From Diadema setosum (taxonomy: Eukaryota > Echinodermata > Echinoidea > Diadematoida > Diadematidae), in contig CM067065.1 of assembly GCA_033980235.1 (NCBI GenBank), positions 7,147,328 to 7,211,327 on the forward strand: a stretch of DNA of 64,000 nucleotides. The letters are read 5' to 3'. Shown here in pieces: positions 10,786 to 21,646 of this stretch. The position numbers were made by a program, and so were the translations under genes. The notes under the pieces are model-generated. The model was given only the letters and a program-made list of their open reading frames with translations. It ran no database searches and had not been told where the DNA came from. Each line of letters starts with the position of its first letter. Position 1 is the stretch's first letter.

Positions 10786-12253
10786 GTCATCAATTCGAAC
10801 AGAAAAGGACTAGAGTGAAATATCCCGTTTGCGGCAGTTTAAGCATTGTTAAGGGTATTTCCAACTTGTAAACAAATCAGGCAAATTATTTTCAACCATT
10901 TCATATATCATAGACAGGATTATTCATTAACGCAATTGTTTTCATAAAAGAAATTTACCATTGACCAACGCAGTTTTCATGATTTACCAGGGCAAAACCC
11001 GGCACAATTTTCAACGATAAGGGCGATATGCGACGTAGTATTTCTGCTTTCGGCACGATGTACAATCCCTATGCAATACGCGCGTGCTCCGCTATCTTTA
11101 GCTGAACGCCTTCACATGTCTCGCGAACATTGCATACATGTAAGCGCCAATTCCCATTGCGAAAGCACAGGGCACATACAGGTTGTATGCATTGGCCGCA
11201 AACAAGATCGCAATTCTGGCGGTGTTGTTGATGTCTTTCTCGTGTTTTTCTCAATTTTTTCGATGGGAACATCCACTTTCCGAACAAAAATGGCTGCCCA
11301 CATTGGCTCACGAAAGTTCTATTTTATGTGAGGATATGTTTTCAAAATCCATGAGCATCGGGAAAATGACAAAAAATCAAGCTTCTTGGAACATTATTTC
11401 TTAATTGAAATGTTAAAGTACCAAAAATTTTATTTTGGATGCGATATGTTGTCATTTAGGTGAGAAAATTTCACTTTCGTCAGAGATCATGCCCATTTTA
11501 TCGGTTGGTTTTTATTGATTGCTAGTGTGTTAGTATATGTGTAGTTAGCCCTGGAGGCCCTACTTACTCACTGTAAGTTGTAAGCATCTTGCAAGAGCTG
11601 TCAATCTTTACTAGATGTAATTTAAAACAAGAACAGTTATAACTTTCTACAAGTGTGCAGACCACTGCACTAGATGTAGGGCCTACACTGTAGACTATTA
11701 TTGCGTATTGGGAGTATTGACACCGACTGTCAATACGGTAGCCCTACTAGACATAGAATGTCTAGTACTACATATATAAGGTGGTTGAGATTTTCTCAAT
11801 CACGTAGGTCAAGTTTTTTACGTGAATTTCAGTGTTAAATATTCTTATCAAGCAAATAAACATTAGGCGGTCGACGAGTAGACCTCTAGTAGGTCCAACC
11901 CTACGCCTACAGAGCACCTGTTCTACACTGTACTCACGCTGATGTCAACGCATGGGACTACACAAACAATCGCCCATGATTCCAGTAAGACAAGAAGTTA
12001 GAAGAGTTCACCTGCAGTGCTAGTGCTATCTGCTCAAGACGTAAGAAATCTCGTAGAAAGCCGAAAAGACGCCACCCACAACGTCTAAAGCAAAGGCATA
12101 TAATGGTGTCTATCATAATCAAGCAGAATAGGCGCTACAACTGCACAAACTGGGTAGACATCCAAACCATCCTCGCGTCTTCCTCGTCTGTAATTCGTGT
12201 GTGTGGGACAACGCAAGACGTATGACAACAACATCAACAACAGTGGACTGAGC
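10786..12253. other. Unassigned DNA with a G+C-richer patch
   Basis: The first ~25 bp are the displaced remnant of the foldback repeat. The patch at 11000-11330 is richer in CpG and open on both strands (80-86 codons), and might be an unrecognised exon or promoter. I see no domain. The rest is non-coding in appearance. Confidence 0.4.
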
Positions 12254-12294
12254 TGTGTGTGTGTGTGTGTGTGCGTGTGTGTGTGTGTGTGTGT
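12254..12294. repeat. (GT)n microsatellite
   Basis: About 20 GT units with one C interruption. Poly-Thr-His and poly-Cys-Val frames over it are artefacts. Confidence 0.95.
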
Positions 12295-12582
12295 AGTGTT
12301 GTACACACAGGCCATGTACGTGAAACCTGGCACTTCTCACGCATCAAAATGCACAAACCCTTGTTGGTCGTATCCCAGTCTGCGCCAGGACAACTACGTG
12401 TACCAGTCGTTGTCCCATGTTGTTGTCCCATGTAGTAGTAAGCAAATAATCAACGTTGGTGAAGGTATAAGCGCCCCTACCATATAACCTATAGATTTGA
12501 AGGAAAAAAGAAGAAAAATCAGGTCAAAAAATAAAACCATGTAAGCCTGTCATTTATTTCTTCTTGTCCTACTTTCCTAGCT

Positions 12583-12640
12583 TTTTCTTCTTCTTCTTCT
12601 TCTTCTGCTTCTTTTTTTTCTAATTCTTCTACTTCTTCTT
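12583..12640. repeat. (TTC)n microsatellite
   Basis: An imperfect pyrimidine-rich TTC tract directly abuts the next element. Confidence 0.9.
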
Positions 12641-12641
12641 A

Positions 12642-12909
12642 TAGGACCAGTCCACCTTCATATACATAAGGATTGAGAGAATGCAGCAATATTAGTAGAA
12701 CACATTAGTGAAAGTTTGAGGAAAATTGGACAATACGTTCAAAAGTTACGAATATTCTAAGTATCTGCGCAGTCACTGCTGGAAGAGAAGACTACTACAG
12801 TGTATGACGTCACATGCGTACAACTACATAAGGAATATAAAAGGAGAATTTCACAAAACTTTACTTTTTGAATAAAGTGAACAGTTCTTCGACTTGCAAC
12901 TGACGTATG
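12642..12909. mobile_element. Family A left half, tandem to a full copy
   Basis: This matches the first half of the next element (12914-13451) almost base for base, from GGACCAGTCCACCTTCATA to GACGTATGTTAA. The arrangement is left half, left half, right half. Unequal exchange or strand switching inside one palindrome explains it better than two independent insertions. Confidence 0.8.
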
Positions 12910-12913
12910 TTAA

Positions 12914-13451
12914 AGGACAAGTCCACCTTCATATACATAAGGATTGAGAGAATGCAGCAATATTAGTAGAACATATTAGTTAAAGTTTGAGGAAAATTGG
13001 ACAATACGTTCAAAAGTTACGAATATTTTAAGTATCTGCGCAGTCACTGTTGGAAGAAAAGACTACTACAGTGTACGATGTCACATGCGTACAATGATAT
13101 AATGAAAATAAAAAGAAAATTTCACAAAACTTTACTTTTTTAATAAAGTGCACATTTCTTCGACTTGCTACTGACGTATGTTAAGGGTAATATTATTCCC
13201 CCTGCCTTCTGAAAGAGAGAAGTCAAGTGTTCTTTTGTTATGCGAGAAAAATGGAAATATGTTGAATTTTCTTTATTCTTTCTTCATCAGAAGCTATAGT
13301 AGTCTTTTCATCCAGCCGTGATTGAGCAGAAACTTCAAAAATTCATAACTTTTTAACAGATTGTCCGATTTTGCTCAAACTCTCACTGATGTGTTCTACT
13401 AATATTGCTGCATTCACTCAACCCACATGTCTATGAAGGTTAACTTGTCCT
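12914..13451. mobile_element. TTAA-flanked palindromic MITE, family A copy 2
   Basis: TTAA is at 12910-12913 and 13452-13455. The arms and central GGTAATATTATTCCCCC match 7111-7683. The right arm has lost a short piece around the TTGTACTCAT word kept in the other copies. Confidence 0.9.
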
Positions 13452-13455
13452 TTAA

Positions 13456-14149
13456 TCTCCTTCTTCTGGTGAAGTGTGACTTCTTCCATATACTGCTGAA
13501 GATTCTTGAAGACTGTGTTTATTTCCATTATAATACTGCATTATAATGTAAATAACCTAACACAATCTGCAATAGTTATACAGTTTTTATCTACAGATAT
13601 TTAGCCTATAAGCATATGAAAGCAAAATACATGTATATGAAGAACACTGAGCTATCAGCCGCCAGTCGATTACGGAATGCTGCCACAGATGGCGCTGCAA
13701 CAATTTCTGAGGACAGAGTTGAGAGAATCACTACCCCAGCACGAAACTCGCTAAAGGTTATTTTCTCGGAAAGCGCAAATGACAATGCAATTCATTTCAT
13801 TTCCAGTAGTACAGTAAGACATTAATTTGCATAAAAGAGCGAAATCGATGCAGCGCATTCTTTTTCTTTTCTTTTTTTTTACAATAAAGCAAAACATAGT
13901 TTAAGGAAACGCATATAAGCAAACTGTGTAAACTGAATCGTATTAAGGAAAAGTTGTTGATAAACCTCGAGTATGGTATCTGATAGAAGATAATGTGGTT
14001 GGGTGCATGGCTCTCGTCAACTGACCAACCTATTTGATATTACAGTCTTATGCCGAAAGATTAGCAAGATTAGTGTGTATTTTGTTCATCGTGGCTAGCC
14101 TGCCATTATCTCTGCGCTTTCATGATACCGAGGTGCGAAGGCGTACAAC
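13456..14149. other. Unassigned DNA upstream of LINE tail
   Basis: A 69-codon frame at 13616-13825 has no known domain. I could not extend the LINE reading frame upstream through this stretch. Confidence 0.4.
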
Positions 14150-14222
14150 GCCTTATACCTTCTAATATAAAATCTTCTACCACAATTGATGTTTTTAAAT
14201 CCAAAATAGCATTGAATCCGTA
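14150..14222 (+). pseudogene. LINE reverse-transcriptase C-terminal remnant
   Basis: About 22 codons ending at a stop near 14222 read PSNIKSSTTIDVFKSKIA. This is the typical last stretch of jockey/CR1/L2-group LINE ORF2 proteins; the second LINE here ends with LPNDI followed by FKNKLK (63570-63650). Upstream sequence is too decayed to follow. It would be the end of a retrotransposon whose 3' UTR continues to about 15740. Confidence 0.6.
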
Positions 14223-15740
14223 AGAGTTGAATTTAAACTTATTTATGATTTCTTTTATTCTTTCAGCCCATGAGGTAAAACTTTCAAGTTATTCAACTAC
14301 TGTGCAAATCATGAATTGACCATAACCATTTCATATTTCCCACTCGCTAACTATTATTCAACCCTTGTATTCGAATTGCGTTTTTACTGTTTTCATATTT
14401 ATGCCATACTTGTTATTCAAGTTTCATTCAATTGTTCTTTTGAACTTATATACAACGACATATGATTTATTTTGGTGTAGCATTTTTTCTTAATTTTTTT
14501 CTTTCCATTTCAGCAGTGCGATTGCATGCCTTGTATTAATTTTCAATTGTTTTATTATTTCTTTGAATTTGCTCTTGAATTTATGTGATTTGTTTATGAT
14601 TTTCAGCCTATATAAATGAGTATTTATATAATCCGTGCCAGTTAATATTATTTTATCATTTTTTTCTCACAACTTATGACATTTGAAATCCCGAATCAGT
14701 TTTCCCACCCATTCCATATTTCAAAATATTTTTGATAACTATTCACAAATTGTATCTGTTTTATTCATTGAATTATTATCCTTTGATTTCAATGCGTTTT
14801 TACTGTTTAGATTCATTTTTTTTTATAGATTTATTTCATACTTGTTATTCAAATCTGACTCAATTTGTTTGTTTTTCTTGAAGTTACATATAACGTGATA
14901 TAATCTGTTTTGGTGTAGCATTTTTTTTTTCTTTCCTTTTCAATATTGCGATTGCATGCCTAGTATTAATTTTCAATTGTTTTATTCATTCTTAGAATTT
15001 CTTTCTTGAATTTCTGTCGTTATTTTGTTTAAGATTTTAACTCTATGTAAATGAGTATTCATGCAATCCGTACGAGTTAATATCATTTTTCTCATAACTT
15101 GTGACATTTGAAATTCCGAATCAGCTTTCCCACCCATTCCATATTTCAAAATATTTCTTAAAAACTGTTTACAAATTGTACCTGTTTTATCCATTGAATT
15201 ATTATCCTTTGATTTTGATGTAATTATCATATATGCTTAACCTTTAGTTTTCCCTGACATATCACTTGCCAGGAATTCTAGTTTTCTTAAGGTGTCATAG
15301 ATCCATCTAAGCATTTTGTACAAGTCTCCAGTTTCTTTTTCATTCGTTTACTACGTATTTTCATCTAAATTGTTCAAAGTAACTACCTTATAACAACCTG
15401 TTTTTCCTTTCACTGCATAAATATGATTGAGGATTTTATTTCTAAACACTCCACTTTTATATTTAAACATATTTTGGTTTGTTCATTGTTTTATTTAATT
15501 GCTTTTAAGACATTTCCATTATCCGTTGGTTTTTTTTTTTCTCATTTTACTGTATGTCTTTCCACCTGCATGTTTGTATAAAGGCTGGTTTCATCTTGTA
15601 CCTGTCCATTTTAAATTGTATATTGTATCCATTGTATGTGGACCCCATGGAAGAACAGCGTTGCCATGTTAGCAACGCTGATGGGCAATCCACCCGTTTG
15701 TTATTGTTTTTATACGGAAATAAATACCATACCATGATGG
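14223..15740 (+). mobile_element. LINE 3' UTR with tandem duplication
   Basis: A ~416-bp unit is repeated directly. TGCGTTTTTACTG occurs at 14377 and 14793, TTTTGGTGTAGCATTTTTT twice, AATGAGTATT near AATCCGT twice, and CCCACCCATTCCATATTTC at ~14705 and ~15131. A partial third unit ends near 15235. The last part, 15640-15740, has a stem-forming GTGGACCCCATGGAAGAACA / GCAACGCTGATGGGCAATCC region, as is common near LINE 3' ends. It is non-coding. Confidence 0.6.
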
Positions 15741-15837
15741 TCCATTCAAGTTTTTGCAGCATTTTAGTGACACTTGAGGTATTTTGGTTGCGATTCAGAG
15801 TATCTCCCAGCTCTTCACTATTTGGACAATTTCCACC

Positions 15838-15861
15838 TTTTTTTTTGGGGGGGGGGGGGGG
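15838..15861. repeat. T9-G15 tract
   Basis: A homopolymer T run passes directly into a G run, as at 1962, 28199 and 38616. Confidence 0.95.
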
Positions 15862-16464
15862 ATAAGGTTCTTTGAAGTTGGGTCTAGCTCAAACAGAGGA
15901 GGCATACACTACAATCGGTTGAACTAACGTTTTGTGAGCTTGGCTTTGATATCCGAAGATTTTATGCCAAGATTGCGTCTTATAGAAATGCATACATGTA
16001 TAAATGTACTTCGATCCTTATTATTGTCTTATTTTAGTCACTGTTTGAATGGTTATCAATTTTATCAACTTGTACATCATTTCACAGCTTAGAGCTTATG
16101 CTTTTAGCTATGTAGAAAAGTGGAAATTTATTTCGGCCTACTATGTATGTACTTCTTGTGCATTATTTTTTGAGGTTTGTGGCCACAAGTTATTTGAAAT
16201 CAAAAAATAATGATAATTTCTCGGCGCAGCGACCAAATGTGAACAGGCTGTATGAAAGGGATCCGTCCTCAAACATGAGGTATCAGAGCTTTGATAATAA
16301 CCATAATAATGATAACATGTTTTGTTTTGTTTTGTTTTGTTTTTTGTTTTGTTTTGTTTTTTTATCGATGGTATCCTCTTCTGTGTTGCCGCTGCTCTAT
16401 CAGAGAGCCCTGCCACTAGTATAATCCTTGGGGGGTAAGTGGGGGGGGGGGGGGGGTCATCCCA
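15862..16464. other. Unassigned DNA with TTTTG and poly-G tracts
   Basis: TTTTG repeats lie at 16317-16360 and a G-rich run at 16430-16456. No gene is seen. Confidence 0.5.
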
Positions 16465-16790
16465 CTAGACGGACACCCACGAGTCATACAGCCCACGAGT
16501 TCGATATTGAAATAAGATCCATGAGTCATACAGCTCATGAGTCATACAGCCCATGAGTTCGATCTATAGGGAAATAAAGCCCATGAGTTCGACACTAGGT
16601 GTAAAAAGCCTACGAGTTCGACAGATACAGCAGAGGGTTTAATGTGTCGGTCTCGTGGGCCTTGTTAGCTTAGTGTCGAACTAATGGGCTGTATGATTCG
16701 TGAGCTGTATAACACGTTTACTCATGGGCTGCATGACTTGTGAGCTGTGTGACTCGTGGGTGTCGGTCTCGTGACGTGCACCCGTAAGTG
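16465..16790. mobile_element. Foldback built of CACGAGTCATACAGC words
   Basis: Degenerate words of the types CACGAGTCATACAGCCCA and CATGAGTTCGACAC fill the left half. Their reverse complements (GTCGAACTAATGGGCTGTAT, GACTCGTGGGTGTCGGTCTC) fill the right half. A related but older cluster is at 36007-36600 and a fragment at 17229-17300. No coding capacity is seen. Confidence 0.75.
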
Positions 16791-16794
16791 GTGG

Positions 16795-16946
16795 TTGCCA
16801 GGACTGGTACCCATTTAAACACCTTTGTCGAGAGGGACATGGTGGGTATAAAAAGTCGTGTCCATAGGCCATAAAAGCTGAGCAGGTATCGAAATCGGGT
16901 CCTCCGATTGTGAGTCAGGAGTCGTATCCACTATGCCACAGCGCCC
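16795..16946 (-). mobile_element. tRNA-derived SINE
   Basis: Read on the minus strand from 16946, the first ~70 bases look like a tRNA: GGCGCTGTGGCATAGTGGAT carries a good pol III A box, and GATTTCGATACC ~40 bases on is a B-box-like word. The anticodon stem does not fold cleanly, so this is not a working tRNA. The sequence then continues through GTTTAAATGGGTACCAGT, a SINE-body type sequence, and stops next to the CACGAG foldback. Confidence 0.65.
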
Positions 16947-17123
16947 CCACATCTCTTGCATACTAAGAAAAAAAAACATCCGACAATGTGGTGGGCATTT
17001 TTAGAGGAATATTGATTTTGGGGAAATGCTTTCCAATAGCAAAACTTCCACTTCAGTTACTTATTTTAACTGCACTTATCTAGGAAACACGGATCTATCC
17101 CTCCAACGCGAGGGAGATTTGGC

Positions 17124-17130
<7 letters not shown>

Positions 17131-17155
<25 letters not shown>

Positions 17156-17176
17156 CTCTTTCTTTCTTTCTTTCTT
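17131..17176. repeat. (TTTC)n microsatellite
   Basis: About eleven TTTC units, one interrupted by CTC. Confidence 0.95.
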
Positions 17177-17228
17177 TTACAATTGACTATTCTTTGATCT
17201 AGTGCACACTTTGAATGGCAAATTTAGA

Positions 17229-17300
17229 AAGTTATGACTCTGTGTATGACTCGTGCGATGTATGACTCTTGTGTGTCGGTCTCGTGACGTGACGTGCATC
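17229..17300. repeat. Fragment of the CACGAG foldback
   Basis: TGTATGACTCGTGCGATGTA and GTGTCGGTCTCGTGACGTG match the right arm of 16465-16790. It is followed by a stretch that also resembles the neighbouring SINE tail (AACACCTTTG). Confidence 0.6.
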
Positions 17301-17599
17301 CTATCAACCAACCGATATCGAGGGCGGAATAGTAAACACCTTTGCGTGCAATGCGAGGTCTCTTGTTCTTGGTCTGTTTGTTTGTTTGTTTTTCTTTTTC
17401 TTTCGTTGTGGCTTGATTAATTGTATAGTTTTGATTATTGGAACTCATGTGAGTACGTCACTGTTTATATACCATCAGCAGCTCGGAGGAGACTGACGAG
17501 TAGAGGCACCCAACACAGCGAGGATTCCTGACTGTGTCCTTTTAACAGTGTGCTTTTGGGAGTACCGAAAATCCCGTGGTGTTTTCGGTACGCACTGTC

Positions 17600-17850
17600 C
17601 AAGGCTGCGTTTATCAACTTTCCCCAGTTTAAACGACTTTCGAAAGCCCTTTCGATAGCCCTTTCGATAGCCCTTTCCATAGCCCTTTCGAAAGCCCTTT
17701 CCATAGCCCTTTCGAAAGCCCTGTCCACTCCGTGTACTATTAATGTGCCACTTGTTTTCGTCGGCTGCGTTTATCAACTTTCGAAAGCCCTTTCCATAGC
17801 CCTTTCCATAGCCCTTTCGAGAGCCCTTTCCAAAGCCCTGACTGCCTGGG
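17600..17850. repeat. 12-bp minisatellite in two blocks
   Basis: The unit GCCCTTTC(G/C)(A/T)(A/T)A repeats about six times at 17648-17722 and about five times at 17784-17842. Each block is preceded by GGCTGCGTTTATCAACTTTC. Because the period is a multiple of three, long open frames (107 and 160 codons, rich in Lys, Gly, Ala and Leu) cross it. I treat these as artefacts. Confidence 0.9.
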
Positions 17851-18229
17851 TTAATGTGCCGCTTGTTTTCTAAGAAGGGACGGCGAAAAGCAATTACCAT
17901 CATAAAGACATCTTCCTTTGAGAGTGACGAGTCATGATACAATGGCACATTAATCAATTGTCTTCCTATCTGTGAGGCAGCTCCAGTTTAGCACATACTT
18001 CAAATATTTCTGAGTGGCGGCATGAGACATGGGAGCAAAGGGAATGACACTGTTGTTACTCTATTTTTCAAACCTTGTTGGTGAAAGAAACACCTCCTTG
18101 TTCCAAGCATATGCGTGCATTACACACAGCTGTATGTATACACCTGTGTACACGTACTCGTGTGCACTTTACGTCGTGGCGCGCGTCTTTTCAGAAACTG
18201 GAAACGCATGGTTGCGTAACCGCAGTAGG

Positions 18230-18660
18230 GCGACCTAAAGGGCTTTCAAAACAGCTTTGCGTTTATCAACTTCGAAAGGCTTTTACAAACAGGTTTCTGA
18301 TAACCTGTTTAGGAAACCTGTTTGGATCGTCACAAATTTCGGGCTTTCGAAAAGGCTTTCCTAAAGGGCTATCAAAACAGCTTTGCGTTTATCAACTCGT
18401 GAAAATTCCTTGAAAGCTGTTTGGATAACCTGTTTCTGCCGAGAAAGGAGAGTTGATAAACGCACCCTTTCGTAAAGGCTTTCCTAAAGGGCTTTCAAAA
18501 CAGCTTTGCGTTTATCAACTCGTAAAAATTCCTTGAAAGCTGTTTGGATAACCTGTTTCTGCCGAGAAAAGGAGTTGATAAACGCACTAATTCCTTGAAA
18601 GCTGTTTGGATAACCTGTTTCTGCCGAGAAAAGGAGTTGATAAACGCACCCCAAATTCCC
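18230..18660. repeat. Modular array on TGCGTTTATCAAC, both orientations
   Basis: Forward TGCGTTTATCAAC occurs at about 18257, 18384 and 18505, and reverse GTTGATAAACGCA at about 18453, 18572 and 18635. Between them recur AAAGGGCTTTCAAAACAGC and CTTGAAAGCTGTTTGG, followed by ATAACCTGTTTCTGCCGAG. The last module occurs three times in tandem (18409, 18530, 18592). The same core links this array to 17600-17850. It is non-coding in appearance. Confidence 0.85.
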
Positions 18661-20019
18661 TGAGAATACAGCAGGCGAAAAGATAAAAGGGTTGGAAGTA
18701 AAAAGATGAATGGATGCATGGCGATCACTAACTTTGAGAGGGTGCAATCTGATCATTAATGTGGGTGCAGCTGGCTGGTTCTCAGGTGGTAAAAGGTATC
18801 AAAATGTCGCGGTAAACTGTGGGTCCAGTGATACATCAGTCGTTGGAACATCGCCGGTACAAAAAGCACGGTAGGTGCACTTTCAACTGAAGTGTCTGTA
18901 AAGTAAACGTATTATGTACTAGGTGTTAACAAACATTCCGCTTTTATTCTTTAATAGTTCAAAATCTATGTATCAGGTAACACTGACGTTGATTTATATC
19001 ATGAGTAATAGCTGAATAGTGTACAATTTTGTTGGAGGTAATTTAAAAATGAAAGCATACTGACACATGACTGATAAGTTTCGTATAATTCAAGATTACT
19101 TTTTATCTTCAGTTAGTGTTCAGATCTTGCTCTGTTTTCACTCTCTGTACAAAATTTTAATCTTGCATAGTCAATTGGTGTATATATTGTGAGTGTGTGA
19201 TGGTGAACACCAAGACAGTAGCCGAGGATTGAATGCTTTATTATTTATCCATAATGAATTCCATTATAATTACAGCTTGTTTTTATTCATCCTGAAATTT
19301 AGTGTATGCAGACACATGGAAATATGGTTACTTTTTTCATGTGCAAGCATTTCACACTGTACTGTGAATCCAGTCAGACTAGCAGCTGCTATGTCCACTC
19401 AGCCGCCACATGCATGGTAAAAGGCGCAGGGTCTATCTTGAGAAAATGTTGGTTCGTAGCCAAAGGGTTTAAAGTTCGGTGTAGTTTGTATATCTGCCCT
19501 TTGTGTTATAATGTGTATGGCTTGTGCTTGTTATATATATATGAGAAAAAAAACATAAAAGAAAAGTTTTTAGAAAATTTCATCTTTAATGCATATTAGA
19601 GCCTAGACCGCTTTACCTTCTACTGCATATGATCAAATCACTGACGAGATTCCACGGTAAAAATCGGCTAATATACCCTTTTGCCATGACATTGTGAAAC
19701 GAACGTCAAGTGCCATTGTGCTTTCGTGCTATCAAACGGACTATACATATATACAAATAATGTATTTTAAAAACAAAGCCGAGTTTACATGGTAAAAAGG
19801 TCTAACTTCGATATAGACCGTTTTAGCATGTAGAGTTGGCGTTCAATAATGCAGTGCACTTTTGTGGTAAAAACAGAACGAATGCACAAGCAGCATAGAG
19901 CCTGACGGTGTAGCACGCGCGCCAGCTGCATGCCGAAGTACAGATTAGTAAGATAATCGTCCTAGGGTTCAGGGCAAGCCAATCATGATGAAAAACATAT
20001 TGATAAATCATTCCTGCAC
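18661..20019. other. Unassigned DNA
   Basis: A+T-rich with frames up to 97 codons (19306-19599) that show no domain. No RNA gene or repeat end is seen. Confidence 0.5.
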
Positions 20020-20620
20020 TGTAAAAAATGCGACATGCGACATGTTTATGAACTAAACACAGTGTTAAAAATCTAAACACTTTGTTTAACATCTAAACAC
20101 CCGGTGTGTATAGCACGTGTAAAGTATTGAGAGTTAAAGTGTTTAGCTTGGAGTGTTTAGTTGGAGTGTTTATTCTGGTCACGCTATGTTAATCTCAATA
20201 TGTCCATATATATATGGAGAAGTGTTGGAAATGGTGTGTAAATTGCAATTTCTAGTTTCCTTTTATCACGAGAAAGTGGAAACTGGTACGACATCAAGAT
20301 ACACTATGAAATAATTCATGTTTTAGGCCTTTCATGGAAATGCCTAATCAATAAGGAAAAAGGATAACCTAAAAATATGTAATACAACTGTAATAAATTT
20401 ATATTTTGGTTTCGCATGAACAGTCCTATATTTTAACTGCTAGAAAAAAAATGGGAGTTGCCTTTGTTAATGCTTTCGTTCATAGTTTAGGGCATTACCC
20501 AAATGTTTGTTGGTTAGGCCTAAACACTTCTACTGTCAAGGTAAACAGACGCGTTTACATTTAGAACGCCTCGTAAACACGTTCTAAACACCGCACATGT
20601 TTAACATAAGCACTGTGACA
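20020..20620. mobile_element. TAAACAC-rich element with CACTGTAAAAAA end
   Basis: The left end GCACTGTAAAAAATGCGACA is followed by many CTAAACAC words and, further in, GTGTTTAG words. The far end near 20560-20620 again has CGTAAACACG and CTAAACACC. The CACTGTAAAAAA end matches the right end of 42060-42755 (TTTTTTACAGTGTAG). The edges are approximate and no protein is seen. Confidence 0.55.
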
Positions 20621-20780
20621 CTCGTACTCTACAAGTCAGCAGCGCATGTGACATGACGGCCGCGACCACAACGCACGCAGTGGTGCCCTGTGCGTGCGCT
20701 TCTAGCGCACACTCGTGCTATGCATATTGAATTATGACCATAATCAATGCACAATTGGCGGGAAGCGTTTTTTTTTTAAA

Positions 20781-20986
20781 GACGGCACAGATTGGGGCAT
20801 GGCGCGTGTTAAACCTATGGGAAAAACGTTGGGTTAGGGTTTATGGTTATGGTTTTGGTTAGGGTTAGGGTTAGGGTTAGGGTTGGGGTCAGGGTTAGGG
20901 TTGGGGTTAGGGTTAGGGTTTGATGGTAAGGGTTAGGATTAGGATTAGGGTTAGGTTTAGGGATAGGGTCCCCAATCTGTGCCGTC
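20781..20986. mobile_element. Inverted-end element with TTAGGG interior, copy 1
   Basis: It begins GACGGCACAGATTGGGG and ends with the exact reverse complement (17 of 17). Outside are T-rich and A-rich runs. The interior is GGTTAG/TTAGGG-type telomere-like repeat with variants such as GGTTATGG and GGATTA. It is the inverted partner of 21275-21494. Confidence 0.85.
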
Positions 20987-21274
20987 TAAAAAAAAAACAC
21001 GCTGGCGGGAAAGGAGATGTGCGCGTACGTACCTGTACGGATGGATCTGTCTGATTGACTGGCTGGTGCTGCCCTAGCAGCTTGATGTGCGTAGGCCTAA
21101 AGTACGTGCGCATTCGTTCTAGGCTTGGTATCGTCCACTACACTGTACTTACGACTCGATCGACTGCACTGACTGTTGTATGTACATACTGCACAAAGCT
21201 AAAGGAGCGGATCTAGCTAAGATGGCGTCGAAGCGATAAAGTTCTAGCCTGGCCGGCCTGCGTGTTTTTTTTTA

Positions 21275-21494
21275 GACGGCACAGATTGGGGAAACTACAA
21301 ATCTATCGGGGACCCTATCCCTAAACCTAACCCTAATCCTAATCCTAACCCTAACCATCAAACCCTAACCCTAACCCTAACCCTAACCCTAACCCCAACC
21401 CTAACCCTAACCCTAACCATAACCATAACCAAAAACCCTAATCCAACGTTTTTCCCATAGGTTTAACACGCGCCATGCCCCAATCTGTGCCGTC
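21275..21494. mobile_element. Inverted-end element with CCCTAA interior, copy 2
   Basis: The same 17-bp ends as 20781-20986, in the opposite orientation, enclose CCCTAA repeats. The GGGACCCTATCCCTAAACC side and the CAACGTTTTTCCCATAGGTT side both match copy 1 in reverse complement. The two copies are about 290 bp apart, so the locus can fold as a large hairpin. Confidence 0.85.
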
Positions 21495-21534
21495 TTAAAA
21501 AAAAAAACGCGGCCGGCCTGCATGAAAGCGGTAA

Positions 21535-21646
21535 GTCTGCTAAGTCTGCTAAGTCGGTGAATAATAGTAGAGCGGTTAAGTAAGCCCTCAAAATCATGAG
21601 AATTGTGCAAAATTTGACTAAAGCATGAAACTTTCACCAGTGGTTG
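21535..21646. repeat. Edge of the half-site tandem repeat family
   Basis: TTGTGCAAAATTTGACTAAA followed by GCATGAAACTTTCACCAGTG matches, in reverse complement, 37845-37900 at the edge of the second locus. Here the array body resumes only at 22990, so 21647-22989 appears to be an insertion. Confidence 0.7.

Noticed and set aside
12085..12487. Frames with Thr-His or Cys-Val repeats
   Set aside because: They are translations of the (GT)n microsatellite.
16874..16946. Functional tRNA gene on the minus strand
   Set aside because: The A box is good, but the anticodon stem does not pair properly and SINE-like sequence follows. It is a SINE head.
17475..17957. 160-codon minus frame rich in Lys-Gly-Tyr/Phe repeats
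   Set aside because: The repeat period is 12 bp, a multiple of three, so several frames stay open by arithmetic. The opposite strand is also open across it.
17600..18660. CRISPR-like array
   Set aside because: Repeats are in both orientations, the spacing is irregular, the between-repeat sequence is itself repeated, and the DNA is eukaryotic.
20820..21460. True chromosome end or telomere junction
   Set aside because: The TTAGGG-type repeats are short, degenerate, face both ways and are enclosed by inverted ends.
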